A stretch of 64,000 nt of DNA from Methylotenera sp. (GCA_013140755.1 JABFSF010000026.1:41971-105970); one strand, 5' to 3'; counted from the first letter of the stretch, positions 11,761-22,363 are shown. Notes: generated by a model not told the origin, from the sequence alone. Made by a program: numbers and translations.

Positions 11761-12300
11761 ATGAAAATGAAACGCGTTGAGCTATTTTTAGAGCACTTTA
11801 TGTTTGGCAGTCGTTGGTTATTAGTACCGTTTTATATTGGCTTAATTGCGTCAATTGCTCTATTACTCGTTAAATTTGCTAAAGCATTTATGGCTTTGCT
11901 ACCTGTGATATTCAACGGTGATGGTGGCGCAGCTTTGTTGGGAATTCTCACATTAGTTGATATTACTTTAGTGGCCAACTTACTACTGATTATCATTTTT
12001 GCTGGGTATGAAAACTTTGTATCAAAAATCGATACGGGTGATAATGAAGACCGCCCAGATTGGATGGGACATGTTGGTTTTTCTGATCTAAAACTCAAGT
12101 TAATTGGCTCTATCGTTGCTATTTCTGGCATTGAGTTACTTAAGTATTTTATTAACGTAAAAGAAGTATTGGCTGAACCTAACGGCAATTACCAACTCGC
12201 TTGGCTGGTTGGCATACATTTCACACTGGTTGTTTCTGGCGTGATGTTTGCCTTGATGGACAAAATTGCGGCTAGCAGTCATACCAGCAAAGCAAAGTAA
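11761..12300 (+). CDS. YqhA/UPF0114 family membrane protein
   Basis: FLEHFMFGSRWLLVPFYIGLIASIALLL...; likely starts at an internal ATG of ORF 11743..12300. Confidence 0.85.
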   Translation: MKMKRVELFLEHFMFGSRWLLVPFYIGLIASIALLLVKFAKAFMALLPVIFNGDGGAALLGILTLVDITLVANLLLIIIFAGYENFVSKIDTGDNEDRPDWMGHVGFSDLKLKLIGSIVAISGIELLKYFINVKEVLAEPNGNYQLAWLVGIHFTLVVSGVMFALMDKIAASSHTSKAK

Positions 12301-13373
12301 TGATGCTTACGAATAGCCCAGTGAGCAGACGCATCGTGCCATGGCTTGCCTTAGTAGGCTTGATGCTGTTAGTTTTTATGGTGGTGACGCCATTTTTGGT
12401 ACCTATCGCTTGGGCAGGCATATTAGCTTATGCTTCTTGGCCAGTGGCGATGCGAATTCGTCGCTGGTGCAAAAATCGTGACACTCTAGCGGCAAGCCTC
12501 ACCACACTGCTCGCGGCTTTAACGTTATTGATGCCGCTACTTTGGTTAATCTGGTTGGCGCAGCAAGAGTTAAGGCAAGTTTATCCTGCTCTGCAATCGT
12601 TGTTAGCCAATCCGCCACCTTTACCAGAGCCTTTAAAAACGTTGCCTTGGTTGGGCGAGTGGCTTACACAACAGCACGCGCAATTGATAGCGCATCCACA
12701 AGAGCTAGGTGCAGCACTCAAAACATGGATTTCTACAAATGGTCATGATTTAGCCTCCATCGCTGGTGATGTTGGCAAAAATCTAATCAAACTAATTTTT
12801 GTGATTGTGATTTTGTTTTTCTTTTATCGCGATGGCACTCGCATTGTGGCTGAACTACGTCAGGTATTAGCGCGCTTCATCGGTGTACAAGTGCATGATT
12901 ATTTACATGCGGCTGGTACCACCACACGTGCAGTTGTTTATGGGGTTTTGCTTACAGCCTTTGTTCAAGGCATAGTGGCAGGTTTAGGCTATTGGGTTGC
13001 AGGCTTAAACTCCCCCGTACTATTTGGGGTACTCACCATGATATTAGCCCTTATTCCATTTTGCACACCTTTGGCATGGGGCTCTGCTGGTTTATGGCTA
13101 TTATTACAAGGCGAAACTGGCGCGGCGATTGGTGTGTGGCTATGGGGAGCATTGGTAGTGAGTCAGTTAGATAACTTTTTGCGCCCCTTATTTATCAGTA
13201 GCGTTAGCCCTGTGCCTTTTTTATTAGTATTATTTGGCGTATTAGGTGGGTTGTTAGCTTTTGGTTTGGTTGGGCTTTTTATTGGTCCGATTGTACTCAC
13301 TGTGGCATGGGCGGTTTGGCGTGAGTGGACGGTGCATTTAGATGATGATCGCACGCAAGTTTTAGGTGATTAA
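12300..13373 (+). CDS. AI-2E family transporter (YdiK/PerM-like)
   Basis: Multi-TM protein with PFLVPIAWAGILAYASWPV and FLRPLFIS...PFLLVLFGVLGGLLAFGLVGLFIGPIVL. Confidence 0.88.
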   Translation: MMLTNSPVSRRIVPWLALVGLMLLVFMVVTPFLVPIAWAGILAYASWPVAMRIRRWCKNRDTLAASLTTLLAALTLLMPLLWLIWLAQQELRQVYPALQSLLANPPPLPEPLKTLPWLGEWLTQQHAQLIAHPQELGAALKTWISTNGHDLASIAGDVGKNLIKLIFVIVILFFFYRDGTRIVAELRQVLARFIGVQVHDYLHAAGTTTRAVVYGVLLTAFVQGIVAGLGYWVAGLNSPVLFGVLTMILALIPFCTPLAWGSAGLWLLLQGETGAAIGVWLWGALVVSQLDNFLRPLFISSVSPVPFLLVLFGVLGGLLAFGLVGLFIGPIVLTVAWAVWREWTVHLDDDRTQVLGD

Positions 13374-13378
13374 ACAAT

Positions 13379-14626
13379 ATGGCAGTTGATCAATTTTTTC
13401 TTTTTTTAGCGGTTATCTTGATTGCAGCACGACTTTTTTCTGAAGTCGCTGTGCGCCATGGCATTCCGCCTGTGATTGGAGAATTATTGGCTGGTTTAAT
13501 GGTGGGACCATCCTTGCTGGGCTGGGTTACACCAGATGAAACCATGAAGTTACTGGCAGAAATTGGCATCATTCTATTATTGTTTGAAGTAGGCATGGAC
13601 ACCGATCTCTATCGTCTTGCGCGTTCAGGTACCAAGCCAATTGTCGTTGCAATGGTTGGTTTTGTTGCGCCTTTTGTCTTGGGGTATTTGGTTTGTTATT
13701 ATCTTTTTGATTTATCCAATATTGTATCTTTATTTATTGGTGGCACGCTCACTGCCACTAGCATTGGGATTACCGTTAGGGTGCTGGATGACCTCAAGCG
13801 TCGCCAAAGTGATGAAGCCCAAATTGTCATAGGTGCGGCAGTATTAGATGATATTTTGGGCGTTTTAACCTTGGCATTTCTCTATCAATTTGCAGAGCAA
13901 AAGCAAGTTTCACTTGCCGCTACTGGCGAAGTGGCTATCTACATTATCTTATTCATGGTGCTATCGCCATTTGCTGCAAAGCTAGTGGGGCGAGTGATTG
14001 AAAGGTTTAGCCACACAGCGAGTACGCCAGGCTTGCTACTCACGATGGCACTGTCACTTATTTTGCTGTTTTCATGGTTAGCCCATGCTGTAGGTGCGCC
14101 TGTGATTATGGGTGGATTTGCAGCAGGTGTGGCATTGTCTCAACACTTTCACCTCACCTTTAAAGCGAGTAAATCAGTATTTACTGCGCGTGTTCAACAT
14201 AAACTCACCGAGTGGTTTGCGCCAAGTTCAGAATTGCACCATGCATTAGAAACACAGATGCGCCCATTGATTCACACCTTTGCACCCTTGTTTTTTGTCA
14301 TGGTAGGGGTGTCGCTTAATTTTAACACTGTGGATTGGAGTTCAGGCTTTGTGTGGCAACTAGGTGGTTTGCTTTTACTCGTGGCCTTTATTGGCAAGTT
14401 AGCAGCTGGCTTTTTTATTAAAGAACCACGTGCGAACCAAATAGCGATTGGCTTAGCAATGATTCCGCGCGGTGAGGTTGGATTGATTTTTGCTCAATTA
14501 GGTCTAGCACAAGGCATTTTAGATATCAGCTTATATGCTGCATTGTTGCTAGTGATTGCGCTCACTACACTCGCACCACCCTTTTTAATGAAGGTATTTT
14601 ATGTGCGTTATCTGCCTGAGGCATAA
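13379..14626 (+). CDS. Cation:proton antiporter (Kef/CPA2 type)
   Basis: GELLAGLMVGPSLLGWV, ARSGTKPIVVAMVG, IPRGEVGLIFAQLG. Confidence 0.9.
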   Translation: MAVDQFFLFLAVILIAARLFSEVAVRHGIPPVIGELLAGLMVGPSLLGWVTPDETMKLLAEIGIILLLFEVGMDTDLYRLARSGTKPIVVAMVGFVAPFVLGYLVCYYLFDLSNIVSLFIGGTLTATSIGITVRVLDDLKRRQSDEAQIVIGAAVLDDILGVLTLAFLYQFAEQKQVSLAATGEVAIYIILFMVLSPFAAKLVGRVIERFSHTASTPGLLLTMALSLILLFSWLAHAVGAPVIMGGFAAGVALSQHFHLTFKASKSVFTARVQHKLTEWFAPSSELHHALETQMRPLIHTFAPLFFVMVGVSLNFNTVDWSSGFVWQLGGLLLLVAFIGKLAAGFFIKEPRANQIAIGLAMIPRGEVGLIFAQLGLAQGILDISLYAALLLVIALTTLAPPFLMKVFYVRYLPEA

Positions 14627-14692
14627 CATTTTTTAACCTAATAGCAAAATCGCTATTGCAACATCAAAGTGAATAAAAAAGTGAAATAAAAT

Positions 14693-15646
14693 ATGAACGA
14701 ATTACAAACAATAGGTACTTGGTGGATGTGGGCTGGCTTTGGTTTATTTGTCATCGCTATGTTAGGCGTTGATATGTTTGCGCTTGGGCGTAAAGGAGCA
14801 CATAAGGTGGGTGCTAAGGAGGCACTGGTATGGTCTGCCATTTGGTTTAGTTTGGCGATATTGTTCAGTGCAGTGTTATGGAACTGGCTTGACTATACCT
14901 CAGGGCGTGCAATTGCTGATGCCAGAACGATGGAGTTTCTGACAGGCTATCTCCTAGAAAAAACCTTGGCGATGGATAACATTTTTGTGTTTGTAATGAT
15001 TTTCAGCTACTTTGCCGTGCCAATTGAGTATCAAAAACGCGTATTGCTTTATGGCGTGCTCGGCGCGATTATTTTACGCGTATTGATGATTTTGCTAGGT
15101 GCTTGGCTTATCGCAAAGTTTCACTGGGTATTGTATTTATTTGGCGCATTTTTGCTCATTACGGGCGTAAAAATGTTTATTTTTGCCGATAAAGAGCCGA
15201 ATTTGGCCGAAAACCCTATTCTAAAATGGCTTAAAAAACATGTACGTATTACCGATGATTACCACGGTGACAAGTTTTGGATTATCAAGAACGGCGTACG
15301 CTGGTTTACGCCTATGTTTTTAGTGCTCGTGCTGATTGAATTTTCAGATGTGATTTTTGCAATGGATAGCATCCCTGCGATTTTTGCCGTCACTAGCGAC
15401 CCATTTATTGTATTTACCTCTAACATCTTCGCCATTTTGGGTTTACGCGCTTTGTACTTTTTGCTGGCAGATATGGCAGACCGTTTTCATTTACTTAAAT
15501 ATGGCTTGGCTGTGGTACTAATATTTGTAGGCACAAAAATGCTCATTGTGGATTGGTTTAAAATCCCCGTGGCAGTATCGCTTGCGGTGGTAATTGCGGT
15601 GCTAGGCATCAGTATATTATTGAGCTTAAAGGCTAGCCGTAAGTAA
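14693..15646 (+). CDS. TerC family membrane protein (Alx-like)
   Basis: TGYLLEKTLAMDNIFVFVMIFSYFAVP..., LVLIEFSDVIFAMDSIPAIFAVTSDPFIVFTSNIFAILGLRALYFLL. Confidence 0.95.
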   Translation: MNELQTIGTWWMWAGFGLFVIAMLGVDMFALGRKGAHKVGAKEALVWSAIWFSLAILFSAVLWNWLDYTSGRAIADARTMEFLTGYLLEKTLAMDNIFVFVMIFSYFAVPIEYQKRVLLYGVLGAIILRVLMILLGAWLIAKFHWVLYLFGAFLLITGVKMFIFADKEPNLAENPILKWLKKHVRITDDYHGDKFWIIKNGVRWFTPMFLVLVLIEFSDVIFAMDSIPAIFAVTSDPFIVFTSNIFAILGLRALYFLLADMADRFHLLKYGLAVVLIFVGTKMLIVDWFKIPVAVSLAVVIAVLGISILLSLKASRK

Positions 15647-15673
15647 GCTTAGCCTAACTGACAGAAGTGATTG

Positions 15674-16129
15674 CTAATTTCTATCGCTTAAATCTTGCCG
15701 ATGGCGGGTAATCACTTCTTGTGAGGCTAAAATGATTTCTCGTAAAAAGCAAAGTAAGCCAAAAATTAGAGAAAACATGGCGGTAATAAAGGTAATTAAC
15801 ACAAAGCCTGATAAATGAACACTAATTGCCACGCCAATAAAAATTGAGGCAATCGCCAACGCTACACATAGGCCTGCAAAAATAAATAAGCCAACTGACC
15901 AGCGCATCCAAGTAGTTCTCGCTGCAATAATGTCCAATTCCTCTAAAAACTCTTTTCGTTTGTCAACATTTAAAGTATTTAAATTGCGTGCGCGATCAAT
16001 TGCACGCCCTAGCCGATTGACCAATACACCCAAGATTGAGCCGATGCCTGTGAGTAAAAATACAGGTGCTACGGCATCGTGAATTGCAGTAGAAATATCG
16101 CGAATATCTGAAGGAGAATTAAATATCAT
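15674..16129 (-). CDS. DUF2721 family membrane protein
   Basis: AIHDAVAPVFLLTGIGSILGVLVNRLGRAIDRAR..., C-terminal RHRQDL. Confidence 0.8.
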   Translation of the reverse strand: MIFNSPSDIRDISTAIHDAVAPVFLLTGIGSILGVLVNRLGRAIDRARNLNTLNVDKRKEFLEELDIIAARTTWMRWSVGLFIFAGLCVALAIASIFIGVAISVHLSGFVLITFITAMFSLIFGLLCFLREIILASQEVITRHRQDLSDRN

Positions 16130-16141
16130 GCAGTGATTTTT

Positions 16142-17017
16142 TTATTGTTGCGCTTGCTGTGATTGCCGCATCAGCTCAGCATTTTCCACTAAAGCCGAAG
16201 CATCAATGCGCCGTTGCTGATGCTGAGGAGTCCCTGATTGATTCACAATCACGCTGCTGGCCATGCCTTCCACGCCACCCCCTGAGCGCATTCCAGCCAC
16301 TGGGCTAGCACTGTTATAATCTAAACCCGTGGCCAAACGCACATGTGTTTCACTTGCACGGCAGCCGTTAGAGACATCAAAACTTTGCCAACCACCATGA
16401 TTTAAATGCACATCTGCCCACGCATGGGTTTGCATCAGGCTGCCATCTTCAGTAAATAAGTAACCACTTACATACCGCGCTGGTAGGCCGATTGCGCGAC
16501 AACATGCAATAAAGACATGTGCATGGTCTTGGCAAACGCCTTGACCTAGGACAAACGCCTCAATGGCAGAGGTGGTGACTTGGGTTGCGCCTTTAATGTA
16601 TTGCACACGCTGCAATAAGGCGTGCATCATGTTTTCTAATGCGGCAGATTGTGCATAAGCATCGGTTTTATAAGGAACTGCAAATTGACGAATGGCCTCA
16701 TCACTCATGGTGAGAGGCGTATCACGTAGGTAAATGAATAAGGGAAGTGTTTGATGTTGGGTGACTACTTCAACCCCTGTTTCCACCTCACCCGACGCGA
16801 TGATTAAGATGTCTTGATGTGGAGTATCAACCACTAAGGTGTGTGTGGTGTTGCCGTACGCATCTTCTGTGGCATGAAGCTCGCCATTGACTTTAATATC
16901 CCAGCGTTTTACGTGTTGCCCGAAGCCATTTTGCGGGGTGAGGCGTAGTTGCTGTATAGTGTAATTCACATCATCGCTGTAGGCGTAGCGTGTGTGATGT
17001 TCAATATTGAGTAACAT
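16142..17017 (-). CDS. Transglutaminase-like cysteine protease family protein
   Basis: LLNIEHHTRYAYSDDVNYTIQQLRLTPQ..., LGQGVCQDHAHVFIACCRAIGLPARYVSGYL; Cys/His/Asp context intact. Confidence 0.94.
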   Translation of the reverse strand: MLLNIEHHTRYAYSDDVNYTIQQLRLTPQNGFGQHVKRWDIKVNGELHATEDAYGNTTHTLVVDTPHQDILIIASGEVETGVEVVTQHQTLPLFIYLRDTPLTMSDEAIRQFAVPYKTDAYAQSAALENMMHALLQRVQYIKGATQVTTSAIEAFVLGQGVCQDHAHVFIACCRAIGLPARYVSGYLFTEDGSLMQTHAWADVHLNHGGWQSFDVSNGCRASETHVRLATGLDYNSASPVAGMRSGGGVEGMASSVIVNQSGTPQHQQRRIDASALVENAELMRQSQQAQQ

Positions 17018-17020
17018 GGA

Positions 17021-17965
17021 TTAAGTCGCAATGCTAAAAAAAGTCTTATGTATTTCTACACCAAGTTTATTATTGGATTGCACAAAATCACTTAAAAACT
17101 CATGTAAGCCATGTTGAAAAATATCTTTCATTTTTCCATAACGCAATTTGGAATGCAGTTCACCTGCTAAGCGTTTGCATTCGGTGTGGCGCGTACCAGA
17201 AAGCAACTCTAAAATAGGGGTGATTTCATCAAAGCACGCATGTAATGAGCGCGGCATATCGCGTCTTAATACCAATAATTCTGCCACGCGCCATGGTTCT
17301 ATCGTGTCGCTATAAATTTTTTGATACGCTTGGAAGGAAGAAACAGATCGTAATACAGCACTCCATTCGTAGTAATCTACTGCGCCACCAATCTCCTCTT
17401 GCTTGGGTAGTAATAGATGATATTTCACATCTAATAGCCGCGCTGTGTTATCGGCACGTTCAATAAATGTACCTAAACGCACAAAGCTAAAGGCATCATC
17501 ACGTAACATGGTGCCATAACACACACCTCTAAATAAATGTGAACGCGCCTTCACCCAATCACAAAATTCGCGTAAGCCACTTTTAGCTAAGTCTTGCCCA
17601 ACAAACTGCCCAAACTCTAACCACAAGGCGTTAATATTTTCCCATGTTTCAGTGGTCATTGCTACGCGCACGGCATGGGCATTTTCACGCGCACTGCGCA
17701 AAGTGCTGTAAATACTAGAAGGGTTATTCATATCTAACGCTAAGTAGTGAATTACGTTACTTGCGGTATAGGCATCATACGTATCTGCGTATGCTTCTAC
17801 ATTACCTGAAATTTCTAAGGCAGGTAACCATAAAGCGGCCTCAGATTCTGCCGCATTTGGGACGAGTGACATGTTATAAGTCACATCCAACACACGCGCC
17901 ATGTTTTCTGCACGCTCAATATAGCGCGCCATCCAGTAGAGATGATCTGCGGTTCTGCTTAACAT
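17021..17965 (-). CDS. Alpha-E domain-containing protein (COG2307)
   Basis: MLSRTADHLYWMARYIERAENMARVLDVTYN... Confidence 0.95.
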   Translation of the reverse strand: MLSRTADHLYWMARYIERAENMARVLDVTYNMSLVPNAAESEAALWLPALEISGNVEAYADTYDAYTASNVIHYLALDMNNPSSIYSTLRSARENAHAVRVAMTTETWENINALWLEFGQFVGQDLAKSGLREFCDWVKARSHLFRGVCYGTMLRDDAFSFVRLGTFIERADNTARLLDVKYHLLLPKQEEIGGAVDYYEWSAVLRSVSSFQAYQKIYSDTIEPWRVAELLVLRRDMPRSLHACFDEITPILELLSGTRHTECKRLAGELHSKLRYGKMKDIFQHGLHEFLSDFVQSNNKLGVEIHKTFFSIAT

Positions 17966-19449
17966 GAGAGCTCCTCAACTTTTTCTGCTTGCTGTGTTGT
18001 TGGGGTTTCAATGGCTTCTTCTAGCACCCATGTGTCTTTTGTGCCACCACCTTGCGATGAATTCACCACGAGCGAACCTTCTTTCATGGCAACACGACAC
18101 AATGCGCCTGGCACTAGGGTGACCGTTTTACCTGATAATACAAAGGGTCGTAAATCCACATGGCGAGGTGCAATGCCTGCCTCTACCAAGGTTGGGCAAG
18201 TTGAAAGAGCCAAGGTGGGCTGGGCGATATAATTAGCTGGTTTTGAGAGAATGCGAATACGAAACTCCTCGAGCTCTTGCTTGCTTGCCGCAGGTCCTAC
18301 CAACATGCCATAGCCACCTGAGCCTTGTACTTCTTTTACCACTAACTCATCTAGGTGCGCCAAGGTATAGGCCAAATCATCCGATTTGCTTAACTCATAA
18401 GTAGGCACATTTTCTAAAATAGGCTCCTCATCTAAATAAAACTTAATCATGGCGGGCACATGAATATACGTCGCTTTATCATCAGCTACCCCTGTTCCTA
18501 CGGCATTGGCTAACGTCACGCCACCATTGCGATACACCGAGAGTAAACCTGGCACACCTAACATAGAGTTTGCATTAAAAACAAGCGGGTCTAGGTAATC
18601 ATCATCAATTCTTCGGTAAATGACATCGATGCGCTGTGGGCCTTGTGTTGTGCGCATATACACAGCATTATTGCGCACAAATAAGTCCTGCCCTTCAACC
18701 AACTCAACACCCATTTGTTGCGCCAAAAAGGCATGCTCAAAATACGCGCTGTTATAGGCTCCTGGTGATAACACTACCACCGTAGGTTCATGCACGCCTG
18801 ATTGTGCAACTGCACGTAAGTTTTTGAGTAACACTTGTGGGTAATGATCCACTGGAGCTACCGAATAGCGACGGAATAACTCAGGGAAAAGCCGCATCAT
18901 CATTTTGCGGTCTTCCAACATATAAGACACACCTGAGGGTGTGCGAAGATTATCTTCTAGCACATAAAACTGCGATTCACTGGTGCGTACTAAATCAATG
19001 CCTGCAATATGGGCATAAATTTGTTGCGGCACATTTACACCAAACATTTCAGGGCGATACTGCGCGTTGGTTAGCACACTTGCAGGGACTACTCCCGCCT
19101 TTATAATGTGCTGCTCATGGTAAATATCATGCAAAAACATGTTCAATGCACGCACGCGTTGAATTGCGCCCGCTGACAAATGCGCCCACTCTTTTGCATC
19201 TAAGATACGCGGTACCACGTCAAACGGAATTAAGCGCTCCGCACCATCGTCATTGCCATACACATTGAAGGTAATGCCAACTCGCCTAAATAGTACTTCA
19301 GCTTCTTGGCGTTTGCTATCTAATAAATCCTTTGGAATACTTTTTAACCAATGTTGATATGCATTATAGATTTCACGCACATTCAAAGTATCCGTATTTG
19401 CAATATTGATTTGCATTTCGTCAAAAAAAGTTGGGAGTGAGTTCGTCAT
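17959..19449 (-). CDS. Circularly permuted ATP-grasp protein (COG2308)
   Basis: ERLIPFDVVPRILDAKEWAHLSAGAIQRVRALNMFLHDIY..., VLEDNLRTPSGVSYMLEDRKMMMRLFPELF; overlaps the alpha-E gene by 7 bp. Confidence 0.95.
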   Translation of the reverse strand: MTNSLPTFFDEMQINIANTDTLNVREIYNAYQHWLKSIPKDLLDSKRQEAEVLFRRVGITFNVYGNDDGAERLIPFDVVPRILDAKEWAHLSAGAIQRVRALNMFLHDIYHEQHIIKAGVVPASVLTNAQYRPEMFGVNVPQQIYAHIAGIDLVRTSESQFYVLEDNLRTPSGVSYMLEDRKMMMRLFPELFRRYSVAPVDHYPQVLLKNLRAVAQSGVHEPTVVVLSPGAYNSAYFEHAFLAQQMGVELVEGQDLFVRNNAVYMRTTQGPQRIDVIYRRIDDDYLDPLVFNANSMLGVPGLLSVYRNGGVTLANAVGTGVADDKATYIHVPAMIKFYLDEEPILENVPTYELSKSDDLAYTLAHLDELVVKEVQGSGGYGMLVGPAASKQELEEFRIRILSKPANYIAQPTLALSTCPTLVEAGIAPRHVDLRPFVLSGKTVTLVPGALCRVAMKEGSLVVNSSQGGGTKDTWVLEEAIETPTTQQAEKVEELSC

Positions 19450-19721
19450 GATTAAGGCTTTCTTTTATATCAAAAGCTTAAGCAAATAGTGTGCCAATTT
19501 ATTTTTATATAAAAATCAATAGGTTGAGAAATTTTTTATAAAGCGCACATCAATAATGCACTTTTTTTGTGCGTAAAAAAACAAGTTAAGATTTAATGTG
19601 CGAATGGAGTGCATGCTGTAAGCACTCTCTCCAAATATACAAAGCAGTGTGTACACCAGTTTAAAGTGTGTTCCAAAGATATGGCGTAGAATGAGTCTAT
19701 GGTTAAGAAGGGAGAAATAAG

Positions 19722-20447
19722 ATGTCTGTTTTGCATGATCCACACTTAAATCATTTGTTAGATGCGCTACTAGTCGCAGATTATGATCGCTTATTTCCAA
19801 ATCTTGAGTTAATCGAATTACCTCTTGGTAAAGTGCTGTGTGAATCTGGCGAAAAACTAAAGCATGTTTATTTTCCAACAACCTCTATCATCTCGTTACT
19901 TTATGTGATGGAAGACGGCGCATCCGCAGAAATTGCAGTGGTTGGCAATGAAGGCATGTTGGGGGTGCCGATTTTATTGGGTGGCGATACTACTCCCAGC
20001 CGCGCCGTGGTACAAAGTGCGGGTCATGGCTATCGTATGAAAGCGCATGTATTAAAAAATGAGTTTAATCAGGCTGGACCATTCCAACGCTTATTATTAC
20101 GTTACACCCAAGCGTTAATCACACAGATGTCGCAAACCGCCGTATGTAATCGACACCACTCGGTAGAGCAACAACTGTGTCGCTGGCTTTTATTGAGTAT
20201 AGACCGTTTATCTGGCGATGAGCTCAATATGACGCAAGAACTCATTGCTAATATGTTAGGCGTACGGCGTGAAGGGGTGACCGAAGCGGCGGGCAAGTTG
20301 CAATATGCAGGTCTAATCCATTATAGCCGAGGGCATATTAAGGTCATTGATAGAAAAGGCTTGGAAGCTAAATGCTGCGAATGTTATCAAGTGGTAAAAG
20401 ATGAGTTTGATCGGCTGTTGCCTGCTTTTCATGGTATTGCGCAATAA
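19722..20447 (+). CDS. Crp/Fnr family transcriptional regulator
   Basis: cNMP-binding-like N-terminus and HTH (MTQELIANMLGVRREGVTEAAGKLQYAGLIHYSRGHIKVIDRKGLE). Confidence 0.9.
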   Translation: MSVLHDPHLNHLLDALLVADYDRLFPNLELIELPLGKVLCESGEKLKHVYFPTTSIISLLYVMEDGASAEIAVVGNEGMLGVPILLGGDTTPSRAVVQSAGHGYRMKAHVLKNEFNQAGPFQRLLLRYTQALITQMSQTAVCNRHHSVEQQLCRWLLLSIDRLSGDELNMTQELIANMLGVRREGVTEAAGKLQYAGLIHYSRGHIKVIDRKGLEAKCCECYQVVKDEFDRLLPAFHGIAQ

Positions 20448-20518
20448 TGCGTATCTAGGTAGCACATAAAAAAGTAACTTGTATCACAATAACTGGCAAC
20501 AAGTAAGCACTCACTTAA

Positions 20519-21709
20519 TCAGCGTGCAATGGAAAGCCCCAAGCGAATTTGTGTGTCACTACTTTTGTTGTAATCCAACAGTGTTTCACCATAACCCGAA
20601 AGCAATTGCAGGTGTATAAAAGCACCAGTGCGTGCAAAAATACGGTCACTTAACGGGTACGAAATATCCAGCTGATTAGTGCTGTAACCACCTGTACCTA
20701 AACGATAAAGATTGCTTAATATAAGACCATCTTCACGTCCATACCGCAGCTGCCAATCTATATAACCACGATAGCGCGCAATATCTGCATTGTCATTTTT
20801 GTTTAAGTATTGCTGAAATTTAGGAGAAAAGATGAGTTGTCGACCATTGGCTAAATCAAAGTTCCAGCTTGGGCGTACATAAAAAGTATTTAATGAGCGA
20901 GAGTTAGTGCCTGCCTGACCATTAGATTCATGTTCAGCACCAGCACGCCATGTATCGGGTAATAGACCTCTACCACTGCCCGCCCAGCGATAAAAAACAC
21001 TTGGACGGTAACTGGTATCACGAAAAGGGCTAGAATTATCGCCAAAATCCCATAATGTGGTTTGTGTATAGGCAAAGTAGAGGTTACTAAAAAATGGTGC
21101 AAAGTTAGAAACAGAACCTGCTGGATCAAATGGGCGGTACTTAAAACTGAGCTGAAATCTTGAATCGGATCCATGTTTAGCGTCTTTACCCACCACAAAA
21201 TACATGGGTTCGTTAGCGGAAAGCGTAGGTTCATCGCTGGGGCTTGCAATGACCACTACTGTGGCAGTACTTTTAGTAGCAAGGAGGTTGTGACTATGGT
21301 CGTCTAAATTTGTTGGATTAGGTGTTTCATCTATTTGTGTAGAACCCGCGTATTCATTTAAGGCGAGCAATATCAAGCGATTAGAAGATTCCCCCATAAG
21401 CTCAGCGCGAACTACACCAACATATTTCTTGCTAGCAACGCCAATATACGTGCGTCGAAGTGTACTGGAGCTAAAATACTTAGTAGGAGAAAGTAATACT
21501 GCTTCGCTCACCCCATTACCAAATAGCTTCATTGTGAAAGTTTTTGGCCAATTACTTAGCGGTTCTGCTTTGGCAATATCAATGCTAATGGTTTGCCCTA
21601 AGTTAATTGATTCGCTTTGACTTGCAATGAGCCACGTATCCGCTGCCCAGCCATTCATGGATAGCAGACTCACAGCCAGTGCTATGCAATATAGTTTAGT
21701 TTGATTCAT
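20519..21709 (-). CDS. pldA: Outer membrane phospholipase A family protein
   Basis: AYTQTTLWDFGDNSSPFRDTSYRPSVFYRW..., GAEHESNGQAGTNSRSLNTFYVRPSW. Confidence 0.87.
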   Translation of the reverse strand: MNQTKLYCIALAVSLLSMNGWAADTWLIASQSESINLGQTISIDIAKAEPLSNWPKTFTMKLFGNGVSEAVLLSPTKYFSSSTLRRTYIGVASKKYVGVVRAELMGESSNRLILLALNEYAGSTQIDETPNPTNLDDHSHNLLATKSTATVVVIASPSDEPTLSANEPMYFVVGKDAKHGSDSRFQLSFKYRPFDPAGSVSNFAPFFSNLYFAYTQTTLWDFGDNSSPFRDTSYRPSVFYRWAGSGRGLLPDTWRAGAEHESNGQAGTNSRSLNTFYVRPSWNFDLANGRQLIFSPKFQQYLNKNDNADIARYRGYIDWQLRYGREDGLILSNLYRLGTGGYSTNQLDISYPLSDRIFARTGAFIHLQLLSGYGETLLDYNKSSDTQIRLGLSIAR

Positions 21710-21759
21710 TTACTTTTAACTTGGTTTTTTTAATGCATCTTCTTCTGTTTAATTAGTCC

Positions 21760-22038
21760 TTATATTTTCGTCTTAAATACACTTGAATGTTTCATTGTTG
21801 GTTTAGACTTACGATTAAGTGCATCTCTAGACTTGTTTCTATTGGCTCTTGCGGTTGCAATGCAAGCATTGTTATCACCTGAAAGTGCATCACACCGTTC
21901 AACGGCGGCATCATATTCTTTCATAATGTTATCTTCAAAAAATTTATACTCATATTGAGTCATGGGGTCAGCCATTGCGCTAACGCTTATGGTGAGCCCA
22001 AACACGAGGGCAATGCAGTAAATGTTTGTTTTTTTCAT
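21760..22038 (-). CDS. Small secreted hypothetical protein
   Basis: Signal peptide MKKTNIYCIALVFGLTISVSAMA; two Cys. Confidence 0.6.
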   Translation of the reverse strand: MKKTNIYCIALVFGLTISVSAMADPMTQYEYKFFEDNIMKEYDAAVERCDALSGDNNACIATARANRNKSRDALNRKSKPTMKHSSVFKTKI

Positions 22039-22123
22039 GATGATTCCTTAATTTTTAAGTTGTTGAGGCATTGTGTTTAGTGGCAGGACACTTCAGTGAT
22101 AAAGTGGTCTGCCTTAGGGGTGA

Positions 22124-22363
22124 CTAAATTGCTTTAGCGGGTTCATCTTTAAAGCAATTAGCTTCTTTTTGCGTTTTTTGCCAATCCAAAATTTGTTTTT
22201 CAACATCTTCTTTGGTGTGACCATAAACTTCTTGTATCTTGCCAGCGAGTTGCTCGCGCTTACCTGCTATCACATCCAGTTGGTCGTCCGTGAGTTTTCC
22301 CCACTGTTTTTTAATATTGCCTGTGAGTTGTTTCCAATTTCCTTCAATTTGATCCCAGTTCAT
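22124..22363 (-). CDS. CsbD family stress protein
   Basis: MNWDQIEGNWKQLTGNIKKQWGKLTDDQLDVIAGKREQLAGKIQEVYG. Confidence 0.96.
   Translation of the reverse strand: MNWDQIEGNWKQLTGNIKKQWGKLTDDQLDVIAGKREQLAGKIQEVYGHTKEDVEKQILDWQKTQKEANCFKDEPAKAI

Noticed and set aside
14627-14692. Manganese (yybP-ykoY) riboswitch upstream of the terC-like gene
   Set aside because: The 66-bp gap is too short, and no characteristic conserved elements were seen.
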